Under the pieces are notes generated by a model. That model ran no database searches. It worked only from the letters and a program-made list of their open reading frames with translations, and had not been told where the DNA came from. A program made the position numbers and the translations under genes. Below, in pieces: positions 23,566 through 31,910 of a stretch of 57,175 bases of DNA (position 1 is its first letter; the number at the start of each line of letters is the position of its first letter). Origin of the DNA: Elusimicrobiota bacterium. Lineage in GTDB: Bacteria > Elusimicrobiota > Elusimicrobia > UBA1565 > UBA9628. The stretch is from the NCBI GenBank assembly GCA_023249645.1, contig JAHFCF010000013.1:1-57175 (forward strand), in the 5' to 3' direction.

Positions 23566-25191
23566 TCAGCGAAGCGTCACCAAGGACGGGTCGTAGAAGT
23601 CCGGCGCCTCGAAGCCCAGGAGGTTGCAGATGGTCGCGGCCACGTTGCTCAGGCCTGGATGGGGCACCTGAGCCGCAATCCACGGGTTGGCCTGCGAGAA
23701 ATCCTTGACGATGAAAGGCACGGGGTTGAGGGTGTGGGCCACATGGGTGGAGCGTTTGCCATTCTTCTCGGTCCAGAGGCAGTCGGCGTTGCCGTGGTCG
23801 GCCGTCACCAGGAGCATGCCCTGGGTCTTTTGCAGGACCGGGATGAGGCGCGAGAGCCCCAGGTCTACGGCTTCGACCGCGATGCGCACGGCCGGCATGA
23901 TGCCCGTGTGCCCCACCATGTCGCCGTTGGGGTAGTTGAGGCGGATGAACTTGTAGCAGCCGCTGGCCGCGGCCTCGATCACGGCATCGGTGATCTCCAC
24001 GGACTTCATCAGGGGTTTTTTGTCGAAAGTGATCTTGTCCGAGGGGATCTCCACGTATTTTTCCAGCTTGGGATCGATGTAACCGGAGTTGTTTCCGTTC
24101 CAAAAATAGGTGACATGGCCGAACTTCTGCGTCTCCGAGACGGCAAAGGAGCTCACCCCAGAGCCGCAGAGGTATTGCCCGAGGACCCGGTCGATGGCCG
24201 GCGGCTCGACGAGAAAATGGGAGGGGATGTGCGCCTCGCCATCGTATTCCATCATGCCCGCGAAAAAGACCCGGGGCACGCGCTGTCGGTCGAACTCGTG
24301 GAAATCCTTCTCGTCGAAAGCTCGGGAGATCTCGATAGCGCGGTCGCCCCTGAAATTGAAGAAGACGACGGCGTCGCCGTCTTGGATGGTCCCCACGGGT
24401 TTGCCATCCTTGGCGATGACGAAGCTGTCCATGTATTGGTCCGTCATCTTGGGGTCTTCGGCGTAGGTGGTCCGCACCGCCTCAGAAGCGGATTGGAACT
24501 GGCGGCCGATGCCCAGGACATGAGCCTTCCAGCCTCTCTCGACGACGGACCAGTCGGCGTTGTAGCGGTCCATGGTCGTGACCATGCGGCCGCCTCCCGA
24601 GGCGATGCAGAAGTCTTTGCCTTTGACGGAGAGGTCCTGGAGCTTCTTTTCCAAGGGCTCGATATAGTCCAAGGCGCTTTTCTCGCCCACGTCGCGGCCG
24701 TCCAGGAGGGGATGGACTCGCACCTGCGTGAAGCCTTCCTGGGCGCATCGGCCGAGCAGGGCATCGAGTTGCTTGATGTGGGAATGAACGTTGCCGTCAG
24801 AGAGCAGGCCGATGAAGTGGACGGTGCCGCCGGCGCGCGCGCACTCGCGGATCTTTTCCCAGGCCTTGCCCTGGAATATCCTGCCCGAGGAGATGGCCGC
24901 GTTGACGAGGATCGCGCCCTGGGAGAAGACCCGGCCGCAGCCCAGGGCATTGTGCCCTACCTCGGAGTTTCCCATGTCCTCGTCGGAGGGCAGTCCCACG
25001 GCCCGTCCGTGGGCCTTGAGCTTAAAAAAGATCTTCTCCTGAAAGAGGGAGTCCAGGGTCGGCTTGCGGGCGAGGAAGACCCCGTCGGAGTCGTCGCGCT
25101 TGCCGAGACCGACTCCGTCCATGACGACCGCGACCAGGGGGCCGGGGAAGGGCTTGTAGCCTTTAAGAGGCTTGAGCGAGAGTTTGGGCAT
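23566..25191 (-). CDS. gpmI: 2,3-bisphosphoglycerate-independent phosphoglycerate mutase
   Basis: This 541-residue enzyme interconverts 3- and 2-phosphoglycerate in glycolysis. The alkaline-phosphatase-fold metal motif is VVMDGVGLG (D25), the phospho-Ser nucleophile is MGNSEVGHN (S76), and the second metal site includes VTADHGNAD and STHVAHT. The entry GPLVAVVMDGVG and the length (about 30 longer than the usual 510) resemble the plant/trypanosome/spirochaete branch of iPGM rather than the E. coli type. The ATG at 25191 lies within the 3' end of hisS (29-nt overlap); in-frame sequence upstream is hisS read out of frame and so is excluded. Confidence 0.93.
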   Translation of the reverse strand: MPKLSLKPLKGYKPFPGPLVAVVMDGVGLGKRDDSDGVFLARKPTLDSLFQEKIFFKLKAHGRAVGLPSDEDMGNSEVGHNALGCGRVFSQGAILVNAAISSGRIFQGKAWEKIRECARAGGTVHFIGLLSDGNVHSHIKQLDALLGRCAQEGFTQVRVHPLLDGRDVGEKSALDYIEPLEKKLQDLSVKGKDFCIASGGGRMVTTMDRYNADWSVVERGWKAHVLGIGRQFQSASEAVRTTYAEDPKMTDQYMDSFVIAKDGKPVGTIQDGDAVVFFNFRGDRAIEISRAFDEKDFHEFDRQRVPRVFFAGMMEYDGEAHIPSHFLVEPPAIDRVLGQYLCGSGVSSFAVSETQKFGHVTYFWNGNNSGYIDPKLEKYVEIPSDKITFDKKPLMKSVEITDAVIEAAASGCYKFIRLNYPNGDMVGHTGIMPAVRIAVEAVDLGLSRLIPVLQKTQGMLLVTADHGNADCLWTEKNGKRSTHVAHTLNPVPFIVKDFSQANPWIAAQVPHPGLSNVAATICNLLGFEAPDFYDPSLVTLR

Positions 25192-26479
25192 GCTGGAGTG
25201 CGGTGACGAGTTCCTTGAATTCCAGAAGCGATTCCGCGCCCGTGGCGAGTTCCTTGGCCTTGATCTTGCGGAGAGAGGCTTCTTCCGGGCCCAGGACCAG
25301 CGCGAAGCGCGCTTGGCGGCTGTCCGCGTACTTGAACTGCGACTTGAGCTTGGCCTCGCCGGGATAGACGTCCACGGACAGGCCGTTTGAGCGCAGATCA
25401 TGGGCGATGCGCAAGGATTGCGGCCGCAGTTCCTCGGAGAAGATGGTCATCACGGCGTCAGGCCCGGAGGTCTTTTTTGCGCCGGATTCTTCCAGCACGA
25501 GCATCAGGCGTTCAAAGCCGATGGAGACCCCGCAGGCCGGGGTGTGGGGCGTGCCGAATTTCTCGGTCAACCCGTCGTAGCGTCCGCCTCCACCGAGCGA
25601 ACCGGAGACGCCCGGGCGCCGCAGTTCAAAGACCGGGCCGGTGTAATAGTCGAAGCCGCGCACGAGGTTGGGCTTGATCTCGACGGGGGAGGGGAAGAGG
25701 TCGCGCAGGGCCTTTTGGATGGCCTTGAGCCTCTGCATGGGCTCCGGGGCGACTTTGAGGAGCAATTCTTCGTCGATCTGGCCGGCCAAAAGGAATTGTT
25801 CCACGTGGTCGTTGGCGTGGCCGAGCAGGGCGATGAGGTCCTGCTTGAGGATGGAGGTCTCGACCTTGTCGATCTTGTCCAGGATGATGCAGAGTCCTTG
25901 GCGCTTCTCATCCGGGACCTTCCACTCGGCCAGAAGTGCGTACAGGATGCGTCGGTCATTGAGGACGACGGCGGGAAGATCGAGGCCCAGGGCCTGGAAG
26001 GCGGAGAGGGCGGCGGAGAGGACCTCGATCTCGCACAGAGCGCTTTCCGAGCCCAGGATGTCCACGTCGCACTGGATGAATTCTCGGTAGCGGCCCTTCT
26101 GCGCGCGCTCGGCGCGCCAGACCGGGCCGATGGCAAAGGCCTTGAAGGGCGTGGGCAGAACACCTCTGTTCTTGGCGTAGAACCGGGCTAAAGGCAGAGT
26201 CAGATCGAAGCGAAGGCCCATGTCGGCGAGTTCCTTTGGGCCTTGGGAGAGGTCGAGCTTTTCGCCGCGTTTCAAGATCTTGAAGATGAGCTTCTCATTC
26301 TCGCCGCCGCCCTTGCCGGTCAAAACCGCGAGGTCTTCAACGGCCGGCGTGGCGATGGCGGAGAAGCCGTAGGAGCGGTAGACCTTGGAGATGGTCTCTA
26401 TGGCGCGGCCTCGCAGTGAGGAAGCATCCGGCAGAAAATCACGAAAGCCCGAGGGCGGCGCGGTCGGGATGTCGCTCAT
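25163..26479 (-). CDS. hisS: Histidyl-tRNA synthetase
   Basis: The 438-residue class II synthetase has motif 1 near the N terminus (GFRDFLPDASSLR), motif 2 (GPVWRAERAQKGRYREFIQCDVDILG), the histidine-A loop LVRGFDYYTGPVFE with GGGGRYDGL, motif 3 (GVSIGFERL) and a C-terminal anticodon-binding domain. It charges tRNA-His. It heads the operon with gpmI, dedA and the epimerase. TACAAT (26493-26488) and TATACT (26498-26493) on the reverse strand give two overlapping -10-like boxes, and AGGGA just before the ATG can serve as ribosome binding site. Confidence 0.96.
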   Translation of the reverse strand: MSDIPTAPPSGFRDFLPDASSLRGRAIETISKVYRSYGFSAIATPAVEDLAVLTGKGGGENEKLIFKILKRGEKLDLSQGPKELADMGLRFDLTLPLARFYAKNRGVLPTPFKAFAIGPVWRAERAQKGRYREFIQCDVDILGSESALCEIEVLSAALSAFQALGLDLPAVVLNDRRILYALLAEWKVPDEKRQGLCIILDKIDKVETSILKQDLIALLGHANDHVEQFLLAGQIDEELLLKVAPEPMQRLKAIQKALRDLFPSPVEIKPNLVRGFDYYTGPVFELRRPGVSGSLGGGGRYDGLTEKFGTPHTPACGVSIGFERLMLVLEESGAKKTSGPDAVMTIFSEELRPQSLRIAHDLRSNGLSVDVYPGEAKLKSQFKYADSRQARFALVLGPEEASLRKIKAKELATGAESLLEFKELVTALQHAQTLAQAS

Positions 26480-26505
26480 CGGTCCCTATTGTAGTATATC
26501 TGAGA
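26480..26505 (-). promoter_or_regulatory. Core promoter of the hisS operon
   Basis: In the 35-bp gap between hisS and the HETxH gene the reverse strand reads GATATACTACAATAGGGACCG before the ATG. It contains overlapping -10-like hexamers and a short AGGGA site. No clear -35 is seen because upstream sequence is the neighbouring gene's 3' end. Confidence 0.45.
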
Positions 26506-26514
26506 CGTTGCGGA

Positions 26515-28140
26515 TTACCGGCGCGCCCCGGCGGCTAATTGGGCCAGCCGCTGTTCCACTTCCGCGAACGCTGAATCGAAGTATTGGCGCCAAAGGGCGT
26601 AAGACTTCATCACCCAGGGCGCATTGGAAGCTCTTTCTTTAATGTTCCTGAAAAGAGGAATCATCGACGCTTCCAAAGAACTGGTTTCCATATAGAGTTT
26701 TGAAACCATTTTTTTGAATTTCCTCATGTTTGACTCTAAATCGTGCGCTTCCTCTAGTGTGTCGTAGAAAAAGTCTCCGCAAGCAGTCTTGCGCTGGAGG
26801 GACCAGCGGAAGGGGGGGTCGATATGTATTCTCTCCAGGATATAGAGGCTGTGAAAAAAGAAGGCTTCAATCTCGCTGAGTTGGTTCTCCGTAGAGGGGA
26901 TGCCATGTTTTCGCGCCAAGTCGTGCTGCATGCGATGGATGGTTTCATGGATAAAAGTGCGTGAGAGCAGCATGACCAGGGGATTCAGAACGTTTTTATT
27001 GGCAAGGAGGTCCTTGGGCTTGAGTTCGGCAGCCTTGAGGAATTGGACAATGACGCGGTTGTTGAACCTCATGCGGTCTGTCTCAGGTTCATAATCGCCA
27101 AAAGAATCATCTTTGCAGTCGCGGATGGAGAACTCGATCGGGCGGTGGCGGTAGAACTTCCGCACCTTGTCTCCAACGACGGTCCCTCGGATCTCCTTGA
27201 GGAAGGCTTTTTTAAGGAAGTGTTCCAGCTCGAGTGTCTGTTTTTTAGTGAGCTTCTCTTCAGGCAGTTCCGGTCTCGCTACGGAGAGATCGGCATTGTG
27301 GATTCTCATCCCGTCGAAAAGCCTGTCGAGACATTGGAGCATCTCATCGAGATTCACAGCCTGCCGGGCTTTTTGTGCCAGTGCTGCGGCTTGCGGATCG
27401 GCGGAGGTTTTGAGCCAAGCTTTTGCTTGGGAGAGAGCTCGGATGGCTGTGCTGGCTTTTTCCATCTGATCGAGGACTTGCTGGTTATCGTCAAAAGCAA
27501 GTGCGGCCTGGATGCTCAGCCCCAGCTTAGCCATACGCCGGAGGTCTGCCTTTGATTTTGGCGCCATGGACATGAGCTCATCTTTTGCTTTGTAGGCCCA
27601 ATTCCCGATATCCCGATCCCGCTCGAAGGCGGAGAGGGCCTGCCATTTCTCCTGCGTCATCCCATTTTCCCCCAGGGCTTCCTTGATTGCCTGAGGCAAG
27701 GTGCTCCAGTCCCATTGAAGAACGGCGACGCGCCGTTGGAGCGAGGGCGATTTCTGGGCCAGAGTGTCCAAGACTCGCCAAGATGCGCTGTCGCGTTTCA
27801 GAAGGGCGCGGCGGAGGTCGTCAGTGTTTTTGTAGGTTTTGAGGAGTTCCTGGGCGTCCTGGATTCGCAGGGCATGGGAGAAAATCACTCCGGCGGCCTC
27901 CGGCTTGTTTTCGACGAACCACTTCTGGGCTTGTTCGTCTTTCAGGAATTGAGAGGCTGCCTCGGGATCCTGATTGACGAGGATGTCCCAGTGATAGGAG
28001 AAGGCGGCCGGCGCGCTGGGCGCCTGTGAGATGGCGGCGCGCACCACGGGGGCCGCGGCTGAAAGGTTCGGGGCAAAGGCGAGGAGAGCGGCTGATAAAA
28101 ATGCCGCGAGGTTGAGGAAGAATCGCCTTTGTATCTTCAT
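26515..28140 (-). CDS. Secreted HETIH putative metalloprotease, paralogue 3
   Basis: I do not recognise a named family. The 541-residue protein starts with a signal peptide (RRFFLNLAAFLSAALLAFAPNLSA). A mostly helical region of about 350 residues follows, containing FLKDEQAQKWFVENKP and the APKSKADLRRM block. It then has a gluzincin-like site, FIHETIHRMQ (H398, E399, H402), and a conserved SEIEAFFFHSLYILE about 20 residues later whose Glu is a good third zinc ligand. It is the third gene of a three-gene tandem family with 3-bp spacers and lacks the Pro-rich insert near the C terminus of paralogues 1 and 2. Zinc protease activity is inferred from motifs; substrate unknown. Confidence 0.75.
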   Translation of the reverse strand: MKIQRRFFLNLAAFLSAALLAFAPNLSAAAPVVRAAISQAPSAPAAFSYHWDILVNQDPEAASQFLKDEQAQKWFVENKPEAAGVIFSHALRIQDAQELLKTYKNTDDLRRALLKRDSASWRVLDTLAQKSPSLQRRVAVLQWDWSTLPQAIKEALGENGMTQEKWQALSAFERDRDIGNWAYKAKDELMSMAPKSKADLRRMAKLGLSIQAALAFDDNQQVLDQMEKASTAIRALSQAKAWLKTSADPQAAALAQKARQAVNLDEMLQCLDRLFDGMRIHNADLSVARPELPEEKLTKKQTLELEHFLKKAFLKEIRGTVVGDKVRKFYRHRPIEFSIRDCKDDSFGDYEPETDRMRFNNRVIVQFLKAAELKPKDLLANKNVLNPLVMLLSRTFIHETIHRMQHDLARKHGIPSTENQLSEIEAFFFHSLYILERIHIDPPFRWSLQRKTACGDFFYDTLEEAHDLESNMRKFKKMVSKLYMETSSLEASMIPLFRNIKERASNAPWVMKSYALWRQYFDSAFAEVEQRLAQLAAGARR

Positions 28141-28143
28141 AGG

Positions 28144-29922
28144 CTATCTCGGCCTCTCGGTGGATAACTGGGCCAGGCGCTGTTTCACTTCCGCGAACGC
28201 GGATTCAAAGCGTTTGAGACACAGGGCATAAACCTTCATCGCATGCCGGACAGGATCGATCATGTCTTGGGCTTCTTGGCGCAGCTGTCTGGTTGTCCTG
28301 TCCTTGAACTGGGTCAGTCGGTTCTTGTGGCCCGGGGGCCGGATCTGGCGGTATTGCAATTCCGAGTACCTGGTATGCAGATAATCGGTCTTGTAGAAAT
28401 CAAGAAAATCTCGCTGGGCAAGATTGAACGTCAGGGATTCTAAGGAGTCAATCTGCAGATAAACGTGATTGCGCACGACTTTCTTCTTAAACTCGCCTGG
28501 ATTCGACTCGAGAGCCAGGGCATCGTCCAAGGCTCGTCTGGAAAGATTTTCAACGGGCGCGTTGCTTCCGAGGAGCTGTCGGAAGGCGGGAGAGGTGCGT
28601 ATTTTTTCCAAAGCGTAGAGGCTGTGGAAGAGAAACGCTTCGATCTCTTTGTCCTTGACCAATTCAAAGTATTCGCCCAATTCTCTCTGCGTCCAAGCGT
28701 ATTGCATGGCGTGGATGGTTTCATGGATGAAATAAGGGGCCAAGAGCTGGGCCAACTGATTGAAAAGGTTCTGATCGGAAAAAATATCCGCTGGTTTGGA
28801 TCCGTTGGCTTTGATGAATTTGACGATATAGCGGCTGTTGAATGTTATATGGCCCATGAGGTGTCGGGCCAAGAGGGTGTCGTTTTCATTGGAGACAGAG
28901 AATTTGAGCGGATGGCTTTTGTAAAACTGCCGCACCCTGTCTCCGGAGAGGGTCCCACGAATCCTTCTTGCAAAGGACTTCCGCAGGCGTTTCTCGAGCC
29001 GTGTGGCTTGTTCGGCGGTGAAGGTTTCCTCAGGCAGCGCGGGCCTCAGCGCGGAGAGATGAGCGTCGCGAATGCCCATCTTGTCGAAGAGTGCCCCCAG
29101 GCCTGCCAACATGTGGTCTAGGTCTGGTGCGTTTCTGACTTCTTGCGCGAGCGGCGCCCACGGTGTCTGCTCAGTGGTTTTTAATTGAGCTTCGATCCTA
29201 GCGAATGCCTTGACGGCTGTTTCAGATTTTTCCAGCTGGTCCGCGGCTTGATATCTGCCGTCAGGTTGCAGCGCGGCCCAGATGCGGTCTTTCAGTGTCC
29301 GCATCTTTTGGAGAGCTGCCTCGGATTTCGGCGCCATGGACATGAATTCCTTCCATGGGCCGGCAGCCCATCCCTGGATGAACGCATGCCGCTCCTCGGG
29401 AGAGCACTCTGCCCATATCTTCTGTGTCTTTCCAGCCCTTTCCAGGTATTCTTTGATTTCGAGAGGCAATGTGTCCCACTCCCATCGGACCATGGCCATG
29501 CGCCGCTTGAGGGCAGGTGATTTTTGAGCCAGGGCATCCATGGCTTGCCAGGATTTTTTTCCGCGGGCAAGCATGACCAGCCTAAGGTCAGTGGCGTCTT
29601 CATGGGTTTCGAGAAGGTCTTGGGCCTCTTGGATGGTCAAGGCTTGGGAGAAGACCGGGCCGGCCACGGACGGCTTATTCTCGACGAACCACTGCTGGGC
29701 CTGTTCGTCTTTCAAGAATCGGGAAGCCGCCGAGAGATCGGTGTTATGCAGGATGTCCCACTGATAGCGCAGGGCGGTTTGAGGTAGGAAGGGTGTCACA
29801 GGCGCCTGAGCGACGCTCGCATGCGCCGAATTGACTGCGGCTGATAGGGCGGGAGCGAGGGCAATCAGCGCGGCTGATAAAAACGCCGCGACGCCGAGGA
29901 AGAATCGCCTTTTTATCTTCAT
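28144..29922 (-). CDS. Secreted HETIH putative metalloprotease, paralogue 2
   Basis: The 592-residue paralogue has a signal peptide (MKIKRRFFLGVAAFLSAALIALAPALSA), then the family helical region (WDILHNTDLSAASRFLKDEQAQQWFVENKPS) and the site FIHETIHAMQ (H400, E401, H404), with KEIEAFLFHSLYALE as probable third-ligand segment. The C-terminal 120 residues carry an insert rich in Arg/Gln (YSELQYRQIRPPGHKNRLTQFKD) absent from paralogue 3. It starts 3 nt after paralogue 1 and its ORF ends 3 nt before paralogue 3. N-terminal sequence is closest to paralogue 1 (shared VNSAHxSVAQAPxxPFLPxTALRYQWDILHNTD). Confidence 0.75.
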   Translation of the reverse strand: MKIKRRFFLGVAAFLSAALIALAPALSAAVNSAHASVAQAPVTPFLPQTALRYQWDILHNTDLSAASRFLKDEQAQQWFVENKPSVAGPVFSQALTIQEAQDLLETHEDATDLRLVMLARGKKSWQAMDALAQKSPALKRRMAMVRWEWDTLPLEIKEYLERAGKTQKIWAECSPEERHAFIQGWAAGPWKEFMSMAPKSEAALQKMRTLKDRIWAALQPDGRYQAADQLEKSETAVKAFARIEAQLKTTEQTPWAPLAQEVRNAPDLDHMLAGLGALFDKMGIRDAHLSALRPALPEETFTAEQATRLEKRLRKSFARRIRGTLSGDRVRQFYKSHPLKFSVSNENDTLLARHLMGHITFNSRYIVKFIKANGSKPADIFSDQNLFNQLAQLLAPYFIHETIHAMQYAWTQRELGEYFELVKDKEIEAFLFHSLYALEKIRTSPAFRQLLGSNAPVENLSRRALDDALALESNPGEFKKKVVRNHVYLQIDSLESLTFNLAQRDFLDFYKTDYLHTRYSELQYRQIRPPGHKNRLTQFKDRTTRQLRQEAQDMIDPVRHAMKVYALCLKRFESAFAEVKQRLAQLSTERPR

Positions 29923-29925
29923 GGG

Positions 29926-31722
29926 CTATCTGGGCCTCTCAGCGGACAACTGGGCCAGTCGTTGTCCCACTTCCGCGAACATGGAACTGAGGCGCTCGCG
30001 CCAAAGGGCGTAAGACTTCATCGCATGGGAAGTGGGATCGGCGAAACGCCTGATATTTTGTCGGAGCAGCCTGGTTTCGTCGACTCTGGATGCATCCTTG
30101 CCCGTGGCCGCTTTCGTCGCCGGTTGTTTGCCCTGTCGAGCGCGTTGCCTCAGTTCTCGGAACATTTCGCTTAGAGCGTTGTCAGCCCAAGGCTCGGGGT
30201 ACTGGGCGGCGGAGATCATGGCGGATTCCAAAGACGGCAACTGGCTATAGGCGTATAAAATTATTTTTTTGAATTTAACCACATTCGACTCAAGGCAATG
30301 CACCATTTCCAAGGTGTCTTGGGACAAGCCCCCCGCGAGAGCGTCGCGCCCCAGCATCTGCCTAAAGGAAGGGTCAGTGCGCATTTTTTCCAGGGCATGG
30401 AGAAACCCGAGCGTGCTGGCTTCAATCTCTCCGACTTGGCAGTTGCGCAGACTTATCCCTAATTTTCGAGACCACACATCCTGCTCGCGGTGGGTCGTTT
30501 CATGGATGAATGTGACAGCCGCCAGCTGGACCAATGGATGGGCGATATGGGCGTCGAAGATGAGTCGCCCGATTTTGGATCCATTGGTTTTAAGGAATTG
30601 GATGAAGACATCGGCATTGAGTTGTATGTTTTCGTACCAATGGATGTACTGCCCCCTGAAAGAATGATCGTCGCCCGTATAGATGGACAATTTGAGCGGA
30701 TATCTGTTGTAAAAAATCCTTACCTTGTCCCCCGCAAGCGTTCCCTGGACTTCCTGAGGGAGCGATGCCCTGAGGTGCTCATCGAGTTGGATGAGTTGTT
30801 CTTCACTGAACTCCTCCTGTGGCAGATCAGACCCCACGGCAGCGAGATTTTTATCATGGATGCCCATCGCTTCGAATAACTTCCCGAGGCTGGACAGCAT
30901 CTGGTCAAGGTCTGAGGCATTCCTGGCTTCTTGCGCCAGCAGGGCCCAGTTCCGGTTGCTCGCGGTTCTGAGCCGCGCTTGGGCGCGCGCGAGCAGCCTG
31001 ACGGCTCGCTCGGCTTTGTCCATGCGATTTTGGACCGAAATTTTTTGTTCGGTTTCAAGCGAGTCCCAGATTAGTTGCCGCGACTTTTCCATGCGCTGGA
31101 GGTCTGCCTTTGATTTTGGTGTGATGGACAGGAGTTCTTTGAGTCGGTTCGTCTCCCAAGGCTCGGTTTTTAGATATCTGTCTGCCGGGGAGCATGTTGT
31201 CCAGTCCTGCTGCGTCGTCCCTTGTTGGGAAAGATCCTCCTGCAATCCCTTGGGCAATGTGTCCCAGTCCCACCGCGCTATGGCGAGGAGCTGCTTGAGG
31301 GAGGGCGACTGGGATTTTTGGACCAGAGCATCCACAACCCGCCAAGACTTTTCGCCGCGCCCGCGCTGCAACAGCGCGAATCTGAGGTTGCTCGGGTCTT
31401 CGTAGGTGTTGAGAAGTTCTTGAGCGTCTTTAATACGAAGGGCGTGTGAGAAGATCTCTTTGGCCACGGATGGCTTGTTCTCGACAAACCACTGCTGGGC
31501 CTGTTCGTCTTTCAGGAATCGGGACGATGCGTCGATGTCCGTGTTGTGCAGGATGTCCCACTGATAGCGCAGCGCCGTTGGCGGCAGGAAGGGCGCCGCA
31601 GGCGCCTGAGCGACGCTCGTATGCGCCGAATTGACTGCGGCTGACAGGTCCGCAGTAAAGGAAAAAAGAGCAGTACAAAGAAACGCCGCAACGGCAAAGA
31701 AAAACCGCCTCTGGAGCGTCAT
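29926..31722 (-). CDS. Secreted HETTH putative metalloprotease, paralogue 1
   Basis: This is the first gene of the tandem trio, 598 residues. It has a signal peptide (FFFAVAAFLCTALFSFTADLSA), then the shared helical region and FIHETTHREQ (H407, E408, H411), with EIEASTLGFLHALEKM as the likely third-ligand segment. The C terminus has a family tail (HAMKSYALWRERLSSMFAEVGQRLAQLSAERP) found almost unchanged in the other two. TATACA (31736-31731, reverse strand) ends 8 nt before the ATG with no obvious ribosome binding site. GGTC-CTC-GGACC motifs further upstream match those before the giant gene. The role may be envelope proteolysis; only the motifs support this. Confidence 0.75.
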   Translation of the reverse strand: MTLQRRFFFAVAAFLCTALFSFTADLSAAVNSAHTSVAQAPAAPFLPPTALRYQWDILHNTDIDASSRFLKDEQAQQWFVENKPSVAKEIFSHALRIKDAQELLNTYEDPSNLRFALLQRGRGEKSWRVVDALVQKSQSPSLKQLLAIARWDWDTLPKGLQEDLSQQGTTQQDWTTCSPADRYLKTEPWETNRLKELLSITPKSKADLQRMEKSRQLIWDSLETEQKISVQNRMDKAERAVRLLARAQARLRTASNRNWALLAQEARNASDLDQMLSSLGKLFEAMGIHDKNLAAVGSDLPQEEFSEEQLIQLDEHLRASLPQEVQGTLAGDKVRIFYNRYPLKLSIYTGDDHSFRGQYIHWYENIQLNADVFIQFLKTNGSKIGRLIFDAHIAHPLVQLAAVTFIHETTHREQDVWSRKLGISLRNCQVGEIEASTLGFLHALEKMRTDPSFRQMLGRDALAGGLSQDTLEMVHCLESNVVKFKKIILYAYSQLPSLESAMISAAQYPEPWADNALSEMFRELRQRARQGKQPATKAATGKDASRVDETRLLRQNIRRFADPTSHAMKSYALWRERLSSMFAEVGQRLAQLSAERPR

Positions 31723-31910
31723 GCTTCCAGTGTATAAGGAATCAAGAAAACATGGTTGGGCCTTTTGGGGAAGCTGCGGACGGCAAAGGACCTATCTTTT
31801 TATGGGTCCGAGGACCTATGCCTGGCCAACTGTGTCCGGACACAGTTCCAACTCGGCCTGGAGCGAGTCGGCGGATAAGCCGGCCATAAGGCATTTTGTA
31901 GTATATCTGC
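31723..31910. promoter_or_regulatory. Divergent regulatory region of HETxH operon and addB
   Basis: The 188-bp gap contains, towards the HETxH operon, GGTCCTCGGACC (31805-31816 read on the reverse strand), a second GGTCCTTT (31792 area) and GGGCCTTTTGGGGAAGC (about 31758-31774, forward). These variants also occur before the giant gene. A perfect palindrome is at 31828-31847. Near addB, GTAGTATATCTGC immediately precedes the GTG start, so a -10 box lies almost on the start codon. Confidence 0.5.
31828..31847. repeat. Perfect 20-bp palindrome (AACTGTGTCCGGACACAGTT)
   Basis: A loop-free palindrome lies upstream of addB, followed by an imperfect ACTCG...CGAGT inverted repeat. The same core TGTCCGGACA recurs at 43497-43512 and 50660-50677. 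Confidence 0.65.

Noticed and set aside
22993-25206. 737-codon open frame on the forward strand, opposite gpmI and dedA
   Set aside because: It is antisense to two well-identified enzymes, and its translation is low-complexity His/Gly/Asp/Val-rich sequence with no domain; high GC makes long antisense frames common.
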